64,000 nt of DNA from Novacetimonas cocois (GCF_003311635.1 NZ_QEXL01000002.1:1-64000); one strand, 5' to 3'. Shown: positions 16,773 through 25,841, counted from the stretch's first letter. Program-made: numbers and translations. The notes: generated from the sequence alone by a model not told the origin.

Positions 16773-17012
16773 TCAGGCAGCCTTCTGCTTCTCGATGTAA
16801 TCGATCGCGTCCTTGACGGTCGTGATCTTTTCCGCCGCATCTTCGGGGATCTCGACGCTGAAGGCTTCCTCGAACGCCATCACCAGTTCAACGGTGTCCA
16901 GGCTGTCCGCACCCAGATCGTCAATGAAAGAGGCGTCCGGCGTCACCTTGCTTTCGTCGACACCAAGGTGTTCGACAACGATCTTCTTAACCTTATCGGC
17001 AATTTCGCTCAT
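16773..17012 (-). CDS. acpP: Housekeeping acyl carrier protein
   Basis: 79 residues starting [18 protein letters not shown], with the 4'-phosphopantetheine site [16 protein letters not shown]. The open frame extends further upstream, but the conserved start and an AGGAAG ribosome site about ten bases before it fix 17012. It shuttles acyl chains for FabD, FabG and FabF encoded beside it. It is distinct from the sphingolipid ACP at 3597-3848. The 269 bases up to fabG probably hold its own promoter, as acpP is usually expressed far above its neighbours; no motif stands out there. Confidence 0.96.
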   Translation of the reverse strand: MSEIADKVKKIVVEHLGVDESKVTPDASFIDDLGADSLDTVELVMAFEEAFSVEIPEDAAEKITTVKDAIDYIEKQKAA

Positions 17013-17281
17013 CTGTCTCTGCTTCCTGTCTGCCCCTGAAGAAACGGGCGGTTCGAAACTCATTCGTCCTGATAACGTCCCGCAAACCGGAACTGCGGGA
17101 AAAGCGTCCGGCCCGCTTCGGACGAAGCTGCGGGCGATTAGCACGGTTTACCTGTCCACGCCAAGGCGATGATCGCATTTCGTTATGTCTGCGATGCCAC
17201 AGGGTGGATCACCCGCGCCCGTTCACCCCTTCTTTTTTGCCACTTCGGCGCTGGTGTCCAGCGAAATTCCGTACATCGCCT

Positions 17282-18043
17282 TCAGGACATGGCCATGCCG
17301 CCATTGACATGCAATGTGGCGCCCGTCACCCACGCGGCCTCTGCCGAGACAAGATACACCACGGCCGAGGCCACGTCGGCGGGCTGTCCCATGCGGCCCA
17401 GCGGAATCGCGGATGTCAGCTTTTCCTTCTGCGCGTCAGGCAGGACATCGGTCATCGCGGTCTGGATGAAGCCGGGCGCCACGACATTGACCGTCACCCC
17501 GCGCGACCCGGCTTCCTGCGCCATCGACTTGCTCATGCCGATCATGCCCGCCTTGGCCGCGGAGTAATTGACCTGTCCCGCATTGCCCGTCACCCCGACG
17601 ACGGAGGCGATGTTGACGATGCGGCCGGACCGCCGCCGCAGCATCCCCTTCAGCGCCGCGCGCGACAGCCGGAACGGGGCCGAAAGGTCCACGTCCATGA
17701 CGCGGTTCCAGTCATCGTCCTTCATGCGAATCGCAAGCGTATCGCGCGTCAGCCCGGCATTGTTGACCAGGATATCCAGCGGCGCGCCCGCCTTTTCCTC
17801 TGCCGCCGCGACCAGGGCGTCAGCCGCCGCGGCGTCGGACAGGTCGGCCGGGCAGACATGCAGCCGCCCTTCATCCGTGCCCGCATCCGACGCGATGGCC
17901 GTCGCGACATCGCGCAGCACCTGTTCACGCGTGCCCGACAGCACCACGACCGCGCCCTGCGCATGCAGGCTCCGCGCGATCGCGCTGCCGATTCCACCTG
18001 ACGCCCCGGTTACCAGCGCCACCTTTCCATCAAGCCTGAACAT
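17282..18043 (-). CDS. fabG: 3-oxoacyl-ACP reductase
   Basis: 253 residues, a classical short-chain dehydrogenase. The NADPH loop is VTGASGGIGSAIA near the N-terminus, NNAG is present, the catalytic Tyr-Lys pair is in NYSAAKAGMIGM, and NVVAPGFIQTAMT follows. It reduces 3-oxoacyl-ACP to 3-hydroxyacyl-ACP. Upstream fabD and downstream acpP/fabF give the standard fatty acid synthesis cluster. The start MFRLDGKVALVTG is standard for FabG. Confidence 0.95.
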   Translation of the reverse strand: MFRLDGKVALVTGASGGIGSAIARSLHAQGAVVVLSGTREQVLRDVATAIASDAGTDEGRLHVCPADLSDAAAADALVAAAEEKAGAPLDILVNNAGLTRDTLAIRMKDDDWNRVMDVDLSAPFRLSRAALKGMLRRRSGRIVNIASVVGVTGNAGQVNYSAAKAGMIGMSKSMAQEAGSRGVTVNVVAPGFIQTAMTDVLPDAQKEKLTSAIPLGRMGQPADVASAVVYLVSAEAAWVTGATLHVNGGMAMS

Positions 18044-18120
18044 CTACCCGTCATTTTCCCTGTTGTCTGGAGGGGCGACCCACATTGCCGACAGGCCGGG
18101 CCACCGCAAGCCACGGCGCA

Positions 18121-19092
18121 TCAGCGCGCGGCCAGAAAAGCCTCGATATCGGCCGGGGTCCCCACCGAACGCGTCGCCACGTCGCCGTTGATGCGGCGCA
18201 CGAGGCCCGACAGGACCTTACCCGCCCCGATCTCCACAAAACTGTCCACGCCCATGCCGACCATCGCCTCCACGCTTTCGCGCCAGCGCACGGTGCCCGT
18301 CACCTGCCGCACCAGCAGGTCGCGAATGGTCGCGGGGTCCGTGACCTTCGCCGCCGTCACGTTGGCGACAACGGGGATCACCGGCGGCCGGATGTCCTCG
18401 CGCGCCAGCGCTTCACGCATCGCCTCGGCTGCGGGTTCCATCATGGAACAATGAAATGGCGCGGAAACAGGCAATGCCAGCGCCCGCTTGACCTTGCGCG
18501 CCTTGGCAATCGCGATCGCACGTTCGATCGCGGGCAGTTCGCCCGCCACCACCACCTGTCCGCCGCCATTGTCATTGGCAATCTCGATGACCTCGCGCCG
18601 GTCGGGCTGGCCTTCCTCCCGCACGATGGCCGCTTCCTCGCAGATGGCGCGCGCCTGCTCCAGATCCACGCCGATCAGGGCCGCCATGCCGCCCTTGCCC
18701 ACCGGAACCGCCTTCTGCATGGCCTGACCACGCAGCCGCAGCAGGCGTGCCGTCTGCGTCAGGCCGAATGACCCCACCGCCGCCAGCGCGGAATATTCCC
18801 CCAGGGAATGCCCCGCCACCAGCGCGACCTCCGAACGCAGGTCGACCCCGCCCTCGCGCTCCAGCACACGCAGCACCGCGAGGGAGACGGCCATCAGCGC
18901 GGGCTGGGTGTTTTCCGTGCGGGTCAGGTCCTCGGCCGGGCCTTCGAACATCACCTTCGACAGGTGCTGGCCCAGCGCATCGTCAACTTCCTGGAAAACT
19001 TCGCGCGCGGGGGCGAAGGCTTCGGCCAGGTCGCGTCCCATTCCGACGGACTGGCTTCCCTGACCGGGGAAAATAAAGGCTTGCACAGGCAT
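18121..19092 (-). CDS. fabD: Malonyl-CoA:ACP malonyltransferase
   Basis: 323 residues starting MPVQAFIFPGQGSQ; upstream in-frame codons are not family-like. The nucleophile elbow GHSLGEYSAL carries the active-site Ser and the GQGSQ motif forms the oxyanion site. The conserved Arg and His of the acyltransferase family are expected in the AVSLAVLRVL to APFHCSMM region, where VSAPFHCSMMEPA supplies the His. It provides malonyl-ACP to the adjacent fab genes. Spacing to fabG is 77 bases. Confidence 0.95.
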   Translation of the reverse strand: MPVQAFIFPGQGSQSVGMGRDLAEAFAPAREVFQEVDDALGQHLSKVMFEGPAEDLTRTENTQPALMAVSLAVLRVLEREGGVDLRSEVALVAGHSLGEYSALAAVGSFGLTQTARLLRLRGQAMQKAVPVGKGGMAALIGVDLEQARAICEEAAIVREEGQPDRREVIEIANDNGGGQVVVAGELPAIERAIAIAKARKVKRALALPVSAPFHCSMMEPAAEAMREALAREDIRPPVIPVVANVTAAKVTDPATIRDLLVRQVTGTVRWRESVEAMVGMGVDSFVEIGAGKVLSGLVRRINGDVATRSVGTPADIEAFLAAR

Positions 19093-19160
19093 GGTTATCT
19101 CGTCCGGATCCACATGTTCAAAAAAATCCCCGTGGTGATGACGGCACGAGGCCCCACATG

Positions 19161-19709
19161 TCAATCACGCGATGCCCGGTGATGTCCGCGCCGCGCCACC
19201 ATCAGCAGCGCGTCCCACGGCAGGGCCGCCACCTCGCGCAGGCGCCAGAACCAGCGACGCGGCAGGGACCGGGCTGCGGGATGGGGCGGTGGCGGAACGG
19301 GGATGACCTTCCACCCCGCAAGGAACATGAGTACCATGCAGCGCGGCAGGTGATAGGCACTCGTGGCGATGGCCACCGGCCCCACATGTCCCCTGTCACG
19401 CAGCAGCCGCGAACAGGCCCGGATCGAATCCAGGGTGTCGCGGGCCGTTTCCTCCATCACGATGTCACTGGGCGCGACGCCCCCGGCGAGCAGCAGGTCG
19501 GCCATGACCCGTGCCTCCGACGGCAGGCCGTCCCGCGCGGCCCCGGTCGGGATCAGGAGCGGATTTTCACATTTCCGCGCAAAAGCTGCCGCTTTCCGCG
19601 CAAAAGCTGCCGCTGCCTTCAGCCTGTGGCGCAGCGTCCGCGACGGGGTGGCGTCCGGACGGACCCGCGCCCCGAAAATGACGATCGGCAGGCGCGGGGA
19701 TCGCGGCAT
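19161..19709 (-). CDS. YdcF/SanA-type DUF218 protein
   Basis: 182 residues. DUF218 features are IVIFGARVRPDATPS, LLIPTGAARDGLPSEA, VMEETARDTLDSI and ATSAYHLPRCMVL. The family includes ElyC, SanA and YdcF and is linked to envelope integrity, but the biochemical activity is unsettled. No obvious membrane anchor is left at the N-terminus. It overlaps the methyltransferase gene stop by one base (TGATG). A 21-bp tandem duplication (19572-19613) repeats seven residues near residue 35-48. Confident on family, not on function. Confidence 0.8.
   Translation of the reverse strand: MPRSPRLPIVIFGARVRPDATPSRTLRHRLKAAAAFARKAAAFARKCENPLLIPTGAARDGLPSEARVMADLLLAGGVAPSDIVMEETARDTLDSIRACSRLLRDRGHVGPVAIATSAYHLPRCMVLMFLAGWKVIPVPPPPHPAARSLPRRWFWRLREVAALPWDALLMVARRGHHRASRD
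19572..19613. repeat. 21-bp perfect tandem duplication inside the YdcF-like gene
   Basis: Two identical adjacent 21-base units lie at 19572-19592 and 19593-19613. They are in frame and duplicate an A-F-A-R-K-A-A type heptapeptide in the protein. Perfect identity between the copies suggests a recent slippage event. Confidence 0.9.
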
Positions 19710-20977
19710 CAGCGCGGGGCGCGCAGCAGCACCCGGTTCAGCCCCGACAGGGTCGTGAACATCGTGCGCCAGATGGTGGCGAAACGCGCGGCGGAAATCC
19801 CGCGCGGTTCCATGATGGCCGCAAGATCGGCCACCGTGCGTTCCCCATCGATCAGGGGCAGGAAGCCGCGCGTCTGCGGCGGAACCGCGACGGGCACGAC
19901 CAGCGTGCCGAAGGCGAAGGGCAGACGGTCGTCCGGCGTGATCTGTTTCGCCAGTTCGACGCCGGGGATTTCACGCATGACCGGCACCGAATCAGGCGCC
20001 ATCGGATCCGCGCGCTGCACCGGCGCACCGGCGCGCGTGACATAGACCACGTGCGTCGCCATGTTGCCTGCCACATCCTCCGCCACGGCGGCACGCTGAC
20101 GTTCGGGCAGGTCCCTGATCCGCGCGCGCAGGCGTGGGTCCGCCAGCAGCAGCGCCGGATCGTAACGCAGCGGTTCCATCAGGCACGCCACCGACAGGCC
20201 GGCACGGTCCAGCAGGCCAAACAGCGCGGTCACGTCATAGGCGCGATCGCGCGGGTTCAGCAGCAGGTCATACAGCCCCGCGTCACCGCCCGTCAGGTGA
20301 TCGCCGAAATTCGCGTTCTGCCGCAGCCACGCCGTCGCGGGCAGGTGCCGCATGACGCGACGCGCCACGTCCAGCCGACGCGCCGGGGGATCATCCAGCG
20401 GGGCCAGGCGGGCCAGCGCATCCTGCAGCATATAGACGCCCGTGCGGCCATAGGGGGCATAGACCATCAGGCCCATCCCCCCATCGGGCGCAAGCATCGC
20501 CGTCAGGCCGGACAGGGCGGCATCCGGATCGGGCAGGTGATGCAGCACTCCGCAGCAGTCGATGTAATCGAACACGCCCAGATCCAGCGCATCCAGCCGC
20601 GTCAGGTCCCCGGGGATGAAACGGATATTCTCCAGCCCCCGCGCCTGCGCACGTTCGCGCGCGATGCGCAGGGCATGTTCCGAACGATCGACACACAGGA
20701 CCTCGCCCGGCCGTCCCTCGCGCGACATATGGGTGGCCAGCATGATGGCCCCGTCGCCCGTGCCGCAGCCCGCCACCAGCGCGCGCAGCGGACAGGAACG
20801 CGGACGCGTCGCGCCGAATACCCAGTAATCGATTTCGCGCAGGTGGCTGGGACTGCCGATCAGCAGCCGCTTCTTCTCCTCGCGCGGGTCGCGCTCCGGA
20901 TAGGGGTAGGCCTCGTACTGTGCGGCAAGCCCCCCGTCACGGACATCGCCGCCGACGCCGCTGCCTGTCGTTTCCAT
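19709..20977 (-). CDS. Class I SAM-dependent methyltransferase with C-terminal regulatory-type domain
   Basis: 422 residues from the ATG at 20977, seven bases after the stop of the upstream gene. SAM-binding motif I is LVAGCGTGDGAIM (residues about 65-80), an acidic motif II follows (VLCVDRSEHAL) and FDYIDCCGVLHHLPDPDAAL is the motif IV/post-IV segment of UbiE-like methyltransferases. The remaining 200 residues resemble the methyltransferase-regulatory extension found in some envelope or protein methyltransferases. The substrate is unknown. The gene is coupled to the YdcF-like gene and preceded by the OpuAC-like gene, so the three probably function together. Confidence 0.8.
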   Translation of the reverse strand: METTGSGVGGDVRDGGLAAQYEAYPYPERDPREEKKRLLIGSPSHLREIDYWVFGATRPRSCPLRALVAGCGTGDGAIMLATHMSREGRPGEVLCVDRSEHALRIARERAQARGLENIRFIPGDLTRLDALDLGVFDYIDCCGVLHHLPDPDAALSGLTAMLAPDGGMGLMVYAPYGRTGVYMLQDALARLAPLDDPPARRLDVARRVMRHLPATAWLRQNANFGDHLTGGDAGLYDLLLNPRDRAYDVTALFGLLDRAGLSVACLMEPLRYDPALLLADPRLRARIRDLPERQRAAVAEDVAGNMATHVVYVTRAGAPVQRADPMAPDSVPVMREIPGVELAKQITPDDRLPFAFGTLVVPVAVPPQTRGFLPLIDGERTVADLAAIMEPRGISAARFATIWRTMFTTLSGLNRVLLRAPR

Positions 20978-20984
20978 CAGACCC

Positions 20985-21746
20985 TCAGCGCGGCAGGAGC
21001 TTGCCACGCTGCCACGCCTCGGCAGCGGCATCGGCGCTCATGCCGTCCATGCGCATGGCATGGTCCAGCGCGCTGACCACCTTGTTGCCGAGCGTCAGTT
21101 CGTCAAGTTCATCGAGCATGTCGGAATCAAGGTCCGGCCGCACGGCGCTGCGCACCAGCATCCGCGCCGTCTGTGCCGGGCCCAGCGCCCCCTTGGGATC
21201 GGCCAGCGACGTCAGGTTCGTACTGCCATAATGCAGGAAGTTCGGCTGCCACAGCGCCAGGATGGCGGGATCGCCCGTTCCGACGGCCTGAATCGCGTAT
21301 TCCATCGCCTCCTCATCCGGGCGTGCGGCGATGGTGAAGCCATGTTCGGTCAGGTTATAGGCCACGACCCCCTGACGCACACGGTCCAGCGTGGACTGCG
21401 CAGCCACGATCTCGCGGTTGACGTCATGCACTTCGGACGCCAGTTCCGCGATGGAGGTCAGGCCCGTGGCGGCGCTGGTGGGCAGGTACCAGCCGAATTC
21501 AGGACGATACAGATCGCCCAGCGGCTCCATCCCCAGCGAGGAATCGAGATAGGCGCCATCCACGTCTGGCAGCCACGCCGACACGAACAGGTCGATGTCG
21601 CCATTGCGCATGTGCCCCATCAGCGCGTCGCGGGTGCCCGGCACGTATTCGATTTCCAGCTCATAGGCCTCCAGCACGCGCGCGACCGCAGCGGCCGTCG
21701 CCTCATGCAGTGTTTCGTCCAGGTGTCCAAGCGTGACCGATGTCAT
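20985..21746 (-). CDS. OpuAC-like glycine betaine-type binding protein without signal peptide
   Basis: 253 residues from the ATG at 21746 with GGAG eleven bases upstream. It resembles the substrate-binding domain of glycine betaine/choline ABC transporters: a VTLGHLDETLHEA start, GDIDLFVSAWLPD, a YRPEFGWYLP segment, and ILALWQPNFLHYG with the aromatic residues typical of a quaternary-amine cage. There is no signal peptide or lipobox and the frame begins directly at the first domain strand. No permease or ATPase genes are adjacent. It may be a cytosolic ligand sensor or binder, perhaps working with the downstream methyltransferase. This is inference from context. Confidence 0.65.
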   Translation of the reverse strand: MTSVTLGHLDETLHEATAAAVARVLEAYELEIEYVPGTRDALMGHMRNGDIDLFVSAWLPDVDGAYLDSSLGMEPLGDLYRPEFGWYLPTSAATGLTSIAELASEVHDVNREIVAAQSTLDRVRQGVVAYNLTEHGFTIAARPDEEAMEYAIQAVGTGDPAILALWQPNFLHYGSTNLTSLADPKGALGPAQTARMLVRSAVRPDLDSDMLDELDELTLGNKVVSALDHAMRMDGMSADAAAEAWQRGKLLPR

Positions 21747-21872
21747 GAGAATTCTCCATTCTGACGGGTGCGTTCCTGACAGGCGCACATGATCGATACA
21801 AGCGCGACACTCCCGAAACCCGACATGTCTTATTCCTCCCCTGCCACCGGATGGTGACAAAGGGAACGTTAT

Positions 21873-22676
21873 CTATCCCTGCTGCTGCGTCAGGCCGGGC
21901 CGTGGGGCCGACGCGTGGCGGGCATGCTGCGGCTGGGGCGTGGGCAGTTCATAATCGAATACCAGAACGCTGATGATATAGGGGGCCGCGAATTTCTTGA
22001 ACGCCTCATGCGCCGGATCGAAATAGGCGGGGTCCGTGACAACCGGCCGGCCGACATAATAGTTGCGGTCCCCTTCCGAATTGAAGGTCATGACGAAGGC
22101 CTGGTCAAACCCCTGATCCGCGCCCTCCCCGCTCATCTGCACGCCTGTTTCGATGCCTGCCACCACCTGCTGTCCGTTATCGCGCCGCGAGACCTGCGCC
22201 AGCGCCTTGAAACGGCGCACCACCTCCGCGCGCTGGGCGTCGGTAATGGTCGGCAGGAAACGCATCAGGACGATATGACGGACCTTGCCCGGACGGAAAT
22301 CCGGGGCGGTGAAGGCACGCAGCCCTATCTGCGCCGCAAGCAGCCGGACCGCGCGCGCCTCCTCCCCCAGTTCGCCCTCCTGCGCGCTGCCGGCCGGCAA
22401 GGTGCCGGTGGTAGCGGCCGGGGCAGGCTGGACTGGCGCCGCCTGGACTGGTGCGGCCTGAGCTGGCGCGGATTGGGGCGGTGTCGGCTGTGCCGATGCC
22501 GGTTGGGCTGGCGCTGGCTGGGCGGACGCGGGCTGGGTGGGCTGGGCCGGGGCGGCCGATGGCGCGGGCGGGTCGGCACGGGCCTCCATCCCGCCTGCCG
22601 CCCCCATGAGGAAGCCGGACAGGATCATCCCATGGATCATGCCCCGCGACGGGCTGCGCCTGTAACCTGATGTCAT
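21873..22676 (-). CDS. Exported protein with Pro/Ala/Gln-rich linker and Dabb (stress-response alpha-beta barrel) domain
   Basis: 267 residues from the ATG at 22676, with GGAG about eight bases upstream. Residues 13-34 look like a signal peptide (MIHGMILSGFLMGAAGG, then an ARA/D cleavage-like site). Residues 35-90 are almost entirely Pro, Ala, Gln and Ser. Residues 131-245 match a Dabb dimeric barrel: VRHIVLMRFLPTITDAQ, DQGFDQAFVMTFNSEGDR, PAHEAFKKFAAPYI and SVLVFDYEL. Dabb domains are usually cytoplasmic, so an exported one on a flexible stalk is unusual. Function unknown. Confidence 0.65.
   Translation of the reverse strand: MTSGYRRSPSRGMIHGMILSGFLMGAAGGMEARADPPAPSAAPAQPTQPASAQPAPAQPASAQPTPPQSAPAQAAPVQAAPVQPAPAATTGTLPAGSAQEGELGEEARAVRLLAAQIGLRAFTAPDFRPGKVRHIVLMRFLPTITDAQRAEVVRRFKALAQVSRRDNGQQVVAGIETGVQMSGEGADQGFDQAFVMTFNSEGDRNYYVGRPVVTDPAYFDPAHEAFKKFAAPYIISVLVFDYELPTPQPQHARHASAPRPGLTQQQG
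22407..22574. repeat. Degenerate low-complexity repeat coding for Pro/Ala/Gln linker
   Basis: Within the Dabb gene, short units coding for A-Q-P-A, A-S-A-Q-P and A-A-P-V-Q recur imperfectly over about 170 bases. The tract has the slippage-prone composition of a variable-length linker. Confidence 0.7.
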
Positions 22677-22704
22677 GCCTTCTCCGTGCCCCTTTCCGCG
22701 TGCC

Positions 22705-23529
22705 TCAGGCCGATGCGGTAATGCGGGCAAATTTTTTCTGCTGCAATTTCAGAAGATAATAAAACACGCGCGCGATCAGGGCATGCAGGCGCCCGTGCGG
22801 CGTCCAGCCGATCGTCTTGAGGATCATGCCCGTCACGCGATTGGTATGGCGCGGCTGATAGACCTTGAGCGCCCGCGACATGTACGCCGCGATACAGCGG
22901 CGATGGTCATAGGGCTGCCCCGGCGCATCGTTGGTCACATGGAAGGCGGAGGCGAGCTCATCGTCCTCGCTTTCGCCCACGCGGCCCAGCGCGATGCGCG
23001 TCCGCTGCCACACACCCAGCTTCTCACGTCCGAGATAGCGGTGCATGTGGTCGTAAAACAGCTTGAAATGACGGTATTCGTCGGCGGCGATCTGCTTGCA
23101 CACGGCCTTGAGCACCGGTTCGTCCGTCGCGTCGGCCAGCGCGGTATAGAAAGACGAGGTCCCGGTTTCCACCATGCAGCGCGCGATCAGTTCGCCCGTG
23201 CGCGATCCACGGATGGAGGTATCGACCTCCAGATCCAGCTGGTAGGAACGCCGGTACCGGTGAAAGGCATCCACGTAATCCCACGACGGATCCGCCAGCA
23301 TCGCCCAGCGTCCAAGCGCGTCGCCGTGCTGCACCTCCTCATGCGCCCACCTGTCGGCGGCCTGCCTGAAATCCGGATCGTCAGCGAAAACGTTCTTCAG
23401 ATAGGCCGCGTAATCGACGCCATTGCGCTCCACCACCGATGCGGCCTTGACGAGGGGCACGATCTCGGGATTTACCCGTGACGGGTCGAATCTGTCCCAG
23501 TCCATCTGTTCAATGCGCCAGTGTTTCAT
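22705..23529 (-). CDS. Ferritin-like di-iron protein (acyl-ACP desaturase-like fold)
   Basis: 274 residues from the ATG at 23529. The four-helix di-iron ligand pattern is complete: Glu34 (VVERNG), Glu65-x-x-His68 (EEVQH), Glu121 (MVETGTSS) and Glu151-x-x-His154 (DEYRH). This fits the ferritin-like superfamily containing acyl-ACP desaturases, AurF and related oxidases. A basic C-terminal helix (about 245-270) may contact membrane. The substrate is not evident; with fab genes downstream on the same strand an acyl chain is possible. It is divergent from sucC and 28 bases before the Dabb gene, so it heads the minus-strand run. Confidence 0.75.
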   Translation of the reverse strand: MKHWRIEQMDWDRFDPSRVNPEIVPLVKAASVVERNGVDYAAYLKNVFADDPDFRQAADRWAHEEVQHGDALGRWAMLADPSWDYVDAFHRYRRSYQLDLEVDTSIRGSRTGELIARCMVETGTSSFYTALADATDEPVLKAVCKQIAADEYRHFKLFYDHMHRYLGREKLGVWQRTRIALGRVGESEDDELASAFHVTNDAPGQPYDHRRCIAAYMSRALKVYQPRHTNRVTGMILKTIGWTPHGRLHALIARVFYYLLKLQQKKFARITASA

Positions 23530-23713
23530 CGCCGCCCGTACTCTCGCATAAACTCCGTTCGGTCCCACCGGGACATGTCATTACGCCGCCCGACATGGCA
23601 CATGTTTCGCCCTTACGCCAAGTCCGCGTATCATGGATCGTTGTAAAACCATGTATTGATCGTGTACGCCATTTTTTCGCAACAACAAGAAAAACGACAG
23701 ATTGGGTCGCAAC
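23530..23713. promoter_or_regulatory. Divergent intergenic region between ferritin-like gene and sucC
   Basis: About 184 bases, with an AT-rich part at 23635-23705 preceding sucC. It must carry promoters in both directions. No operator or strong sigma-70 pair was recognised, and the sucC ATG has only a weak GGGT before it. Confidence 0.3.
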
Positions 23714-24916
23714 ATGAACATTCACGAATATCAGGCCAAGGCGCTGCTGCGTTCGTTCGGCATGCCCGTGCCTGACGGTCGTGTCGCTACCTCTGCCAAG
23801 GACGCGGTCAGCGCGGCGCGCGAGCTTGCCGCCCCCCTGACGGTGGTCAAGGCCCAGATCCACGCAGGCGGTCGCGGCGCCGGACATTTCGCCGGCGCAC
23901 CTGACGACAGGGGCGGCGTACGCCTTGCGCGCAACGCGGAGGAAGTCGCCAGCGCCGCCGATGCCATGCTGGAGCGCACCCTGATTACGAAACAGACAGG
24001 ACCGCATGGCAGGGTTGTGCGCAAGGTCTATGTCGAATCGGGCTGCGACATCGCGCGGGAGCTGTACCTGTCCCTTCTGGTGGACCGCGGCTGCGGGCGC
24101 ATCGCGGTCATCGCCTCCTCCGAAGGCGGGATGGAAATCGAGGAAGTGGCCGCAGCCCACCCTGAACGCATCCTCAAGGCGACAGTTGATCCGGCGCTGG
24201 GCCTTTGCGATTACCAGTCACGCGACCTCGCCGTGCAGCTCGGGCTGAAGGGCCGTTCCGTGCGCGCGTTCCAGCAGGTCGTGCGCGCCGCCTATGACGC
24301 ATTCTGCGGCCTCGATGCCGCGATCGTGGAGATCAATCCCCTGATCGTCACCGGATCGGGCGACCTGCTGGCGCTGGATGCGAAGATGTCGTTCGACGAC
24401 AGCGCCCTGTTCCGCCACCCCCACCTCGTCGAACTGCGCGACGAGGATGAGGAGGACCCGCGTGAGCGCGAGGCCGCGCGCCATGGCCTCGCCTATGTCG
24501 GGCTCGACGGGTCGATCGGCTGCATGGTCAATGGCGCGGGCCTTGCGATGGCCACGATGGACATCATCAAGATGGAGGGCGAATCACCCGCCAACTTCCT
24601 TGATGTCGGCGGTGGCGCCACGACGGAGCGCGTGGCCGCGGCCTTCCGCATCCTGATGTCGGACCCCAACGTGCGCGGCATCCTGGTCAACATCTTTGGC
24701 GGGATCATGCGCTGCGACGTGATCGCCGAGGCAATCGTCTCCGCCTCGCGCGACACGGGACTTCGCGTGCCGCTGGTGGTGCGTCTTGCCGGCACCAACG
24801 TGGAACGTGGCAAGGCGATCCTTGCCGAATCCGGCCTGACCATCATTCCCGCCGACGACCTGGGCGATGCCGCCCGCAAGATCGTTGCCGCCGTTCGCAA
24901 CGCCGGAGCAGCCTGA
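23714..24916 (+). CDS. sucC: Succinate-CoA ligase (ADP-forming) beta subunit
   Basis: 400 residues beginning [20 protein letters not shown]; an in-frame TTG 12 bases upstream is less likely. ATP-grasp features include [23 protein letters not shown] and DAKMSFDD, and the CoA-ligase part has [14 protein letters not shown] and [12 protein letters not shown]. The loop after GGRG carries about seven extra residues compared with typical SucC. Malate-CoA ligase (MtkA) is the close alternative, but no serine-cycle genes are nearby. It forms an alpha-2/beta-2 complex with SucD, encoded next with a one-base overlap. The reaction interconverts succinyl-CoA and succinate with ATP formation. Confidence 0.88.
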   Translation: MNIHEYQAKALLRSFGMPVPDGRVATSAKDAVSAARELAAPLTVVKAQIHAGGRGAGHFAGAPDDRGGVRLARNAEEVASAADAMLERTLITKQTGPHGRVVRKVYVESGCDIARELYLSLLVDRGCGRIAVIASSEGGMEIEEVAAAHPERILKATVDPALGLCDYQSRDLAVQLGLKGRSVRAFQQVVRAAYDAFCGLDAAIVEINPLIVTGSGDLLALDAKMSFDDSALFRHPHLVELRDEDEEDPREREAARHGLAYVGLDGSIGCMVNGAGLAMATMDIIKMEGESPANFLDVGGGATTERVAAAFRILMSDPNVRGILVNIFGGIMRCDVIAEAIVSASRDTGLRVPLVVRLAGTNVERGKAILAESGLTIIPADDLGDAARKIVAAVRNAGAA

Positions 24917-25788
24917 TGTCCATTCTTGTCAACAGTTCCACCAAGGTCATTACGCAGGGTTTCACCGGCGCGCAGGGCACGTTCCATACGGAACAGGCCA
25001 TCGCCTATGGCACCCGCATGGTCGGCGGCGTCACCCCGGGCAAGGGGGGTGAGGTCCATCTGGGCCTGCCGGTGTTCGATACCGTGGCGCAGGCGCGCGA
25101 GGCGACGGGCGCCGATGCAAGCGTCATCTACGTCCCGCCCGCCGGCGCCGCCGATGCGATACTGGAGGCGATCGCCGCCGAAATCCCCCTGATCGTCTGC
25201 ATTACCGAGGGGATCCCGGTGCTTGACATGGTGCGGGTCCGCATGGCGCTGGAACGTTCGTCAAGCCTGCTGATCGGCCCGAACTGCCCCGGCATCATCA
25301 CGCCGGGCGAATGCAAGATCGGCATCATGCCCGGCCCGATCCACCGTCGGGGACATGTGGGCATCGTCTCGCGCTCCGGCACGCTGACTTACGAGGCCGT
25401 GGCCCAGACGACCGCCATCGGACAGGGGCAGAGCACCTGCGTCGGCATTGGCGGCGACCCGGTCAAGGGCATGGATTTCACCGACGTCCTCGAACGCCTG
25501 ATTGCCGATCCCGACACCCATTCGATCGTCATGATCGGCGAAATCGGCGGCACATCCGAAATCGACGGGGCGGAACTGATCCGCGCCAGCGGCACGAAAA
25601 AGCCGGTCGTGGGCTTCATCGCCGGGGCCACCGCGCCGCCGGGCCGTCGCATGGGCCATGCGGGCGCGGTCATCACCGGCGGGCATGAAACCGCCGCCGC
25701 CAAGATCGAGGCGATGCGCGCGGCCGGCATCCACATCAGCGCCAGCCCCGCCGAACTGGGCACCACGCTGGCGCGCATTCTGGACTGA
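24916..25788 (+). CDS. sucD: Succinate-CoA ligase alpha subunit
   Basis: 290 residues. The CoA/NAD-like fold motifs are [14 protein letters not shown] and [42 protein letters not shown] and the phosphohistidine loop [12 protein letters not shown] (active-site His) are also present. The start overlaps the sucC stop by one base (TGATG). A strong stem-loop follows 14 bases after the stop. As with SucC, malate-CoA ligase alpha subunit (MtkB) is the near alternative. Confidence 0.9.
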   Translation: MSILVNSSTKVITQGFTGAQGTFHTEQAIAYGTRMVGGVTPGKGGEVHLGLPVFDTVAQAREATGADASVIYVPPAGAADAILEAIAAEIPLIVCITEGIPVLDMVRVRMALERSSSLLIGPNCPGIITPGECKIGIMPGPIHRRGHVGIVSRSGTLTYEAVAQTTAIGQGQSTCVGIGGDPVKGMDFTDVLERLIADPDTHSIVMIGEIGGTSEIDGAELIRASGTKKPVVGFIAGATAPPGRRMGHAGAVITGGHETAAAKIEAMRAAGIHISASPAELGTTLARILD

Positions 25789-25802
25789 TCGCGCCAGCGG
25801 CG

Positions 25803-25841
25803 GCCACCATGGGGATAGGGTCAGCCTGTCCCCGTGGTGGC
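25803..25841 (+). terminator. 17-bp stem-loop after sucCD
   Basis: Bases 803-819 and 825-841 (within 25803-25841) pair over 17 positions with only two G-U wobbles and a 5-base loop. There is no T-tract after it, so it may protect the 3' end of the sucCD mRNA or act as a weak or Rho-assisted terminator before bioB. Confidence 0.6.
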
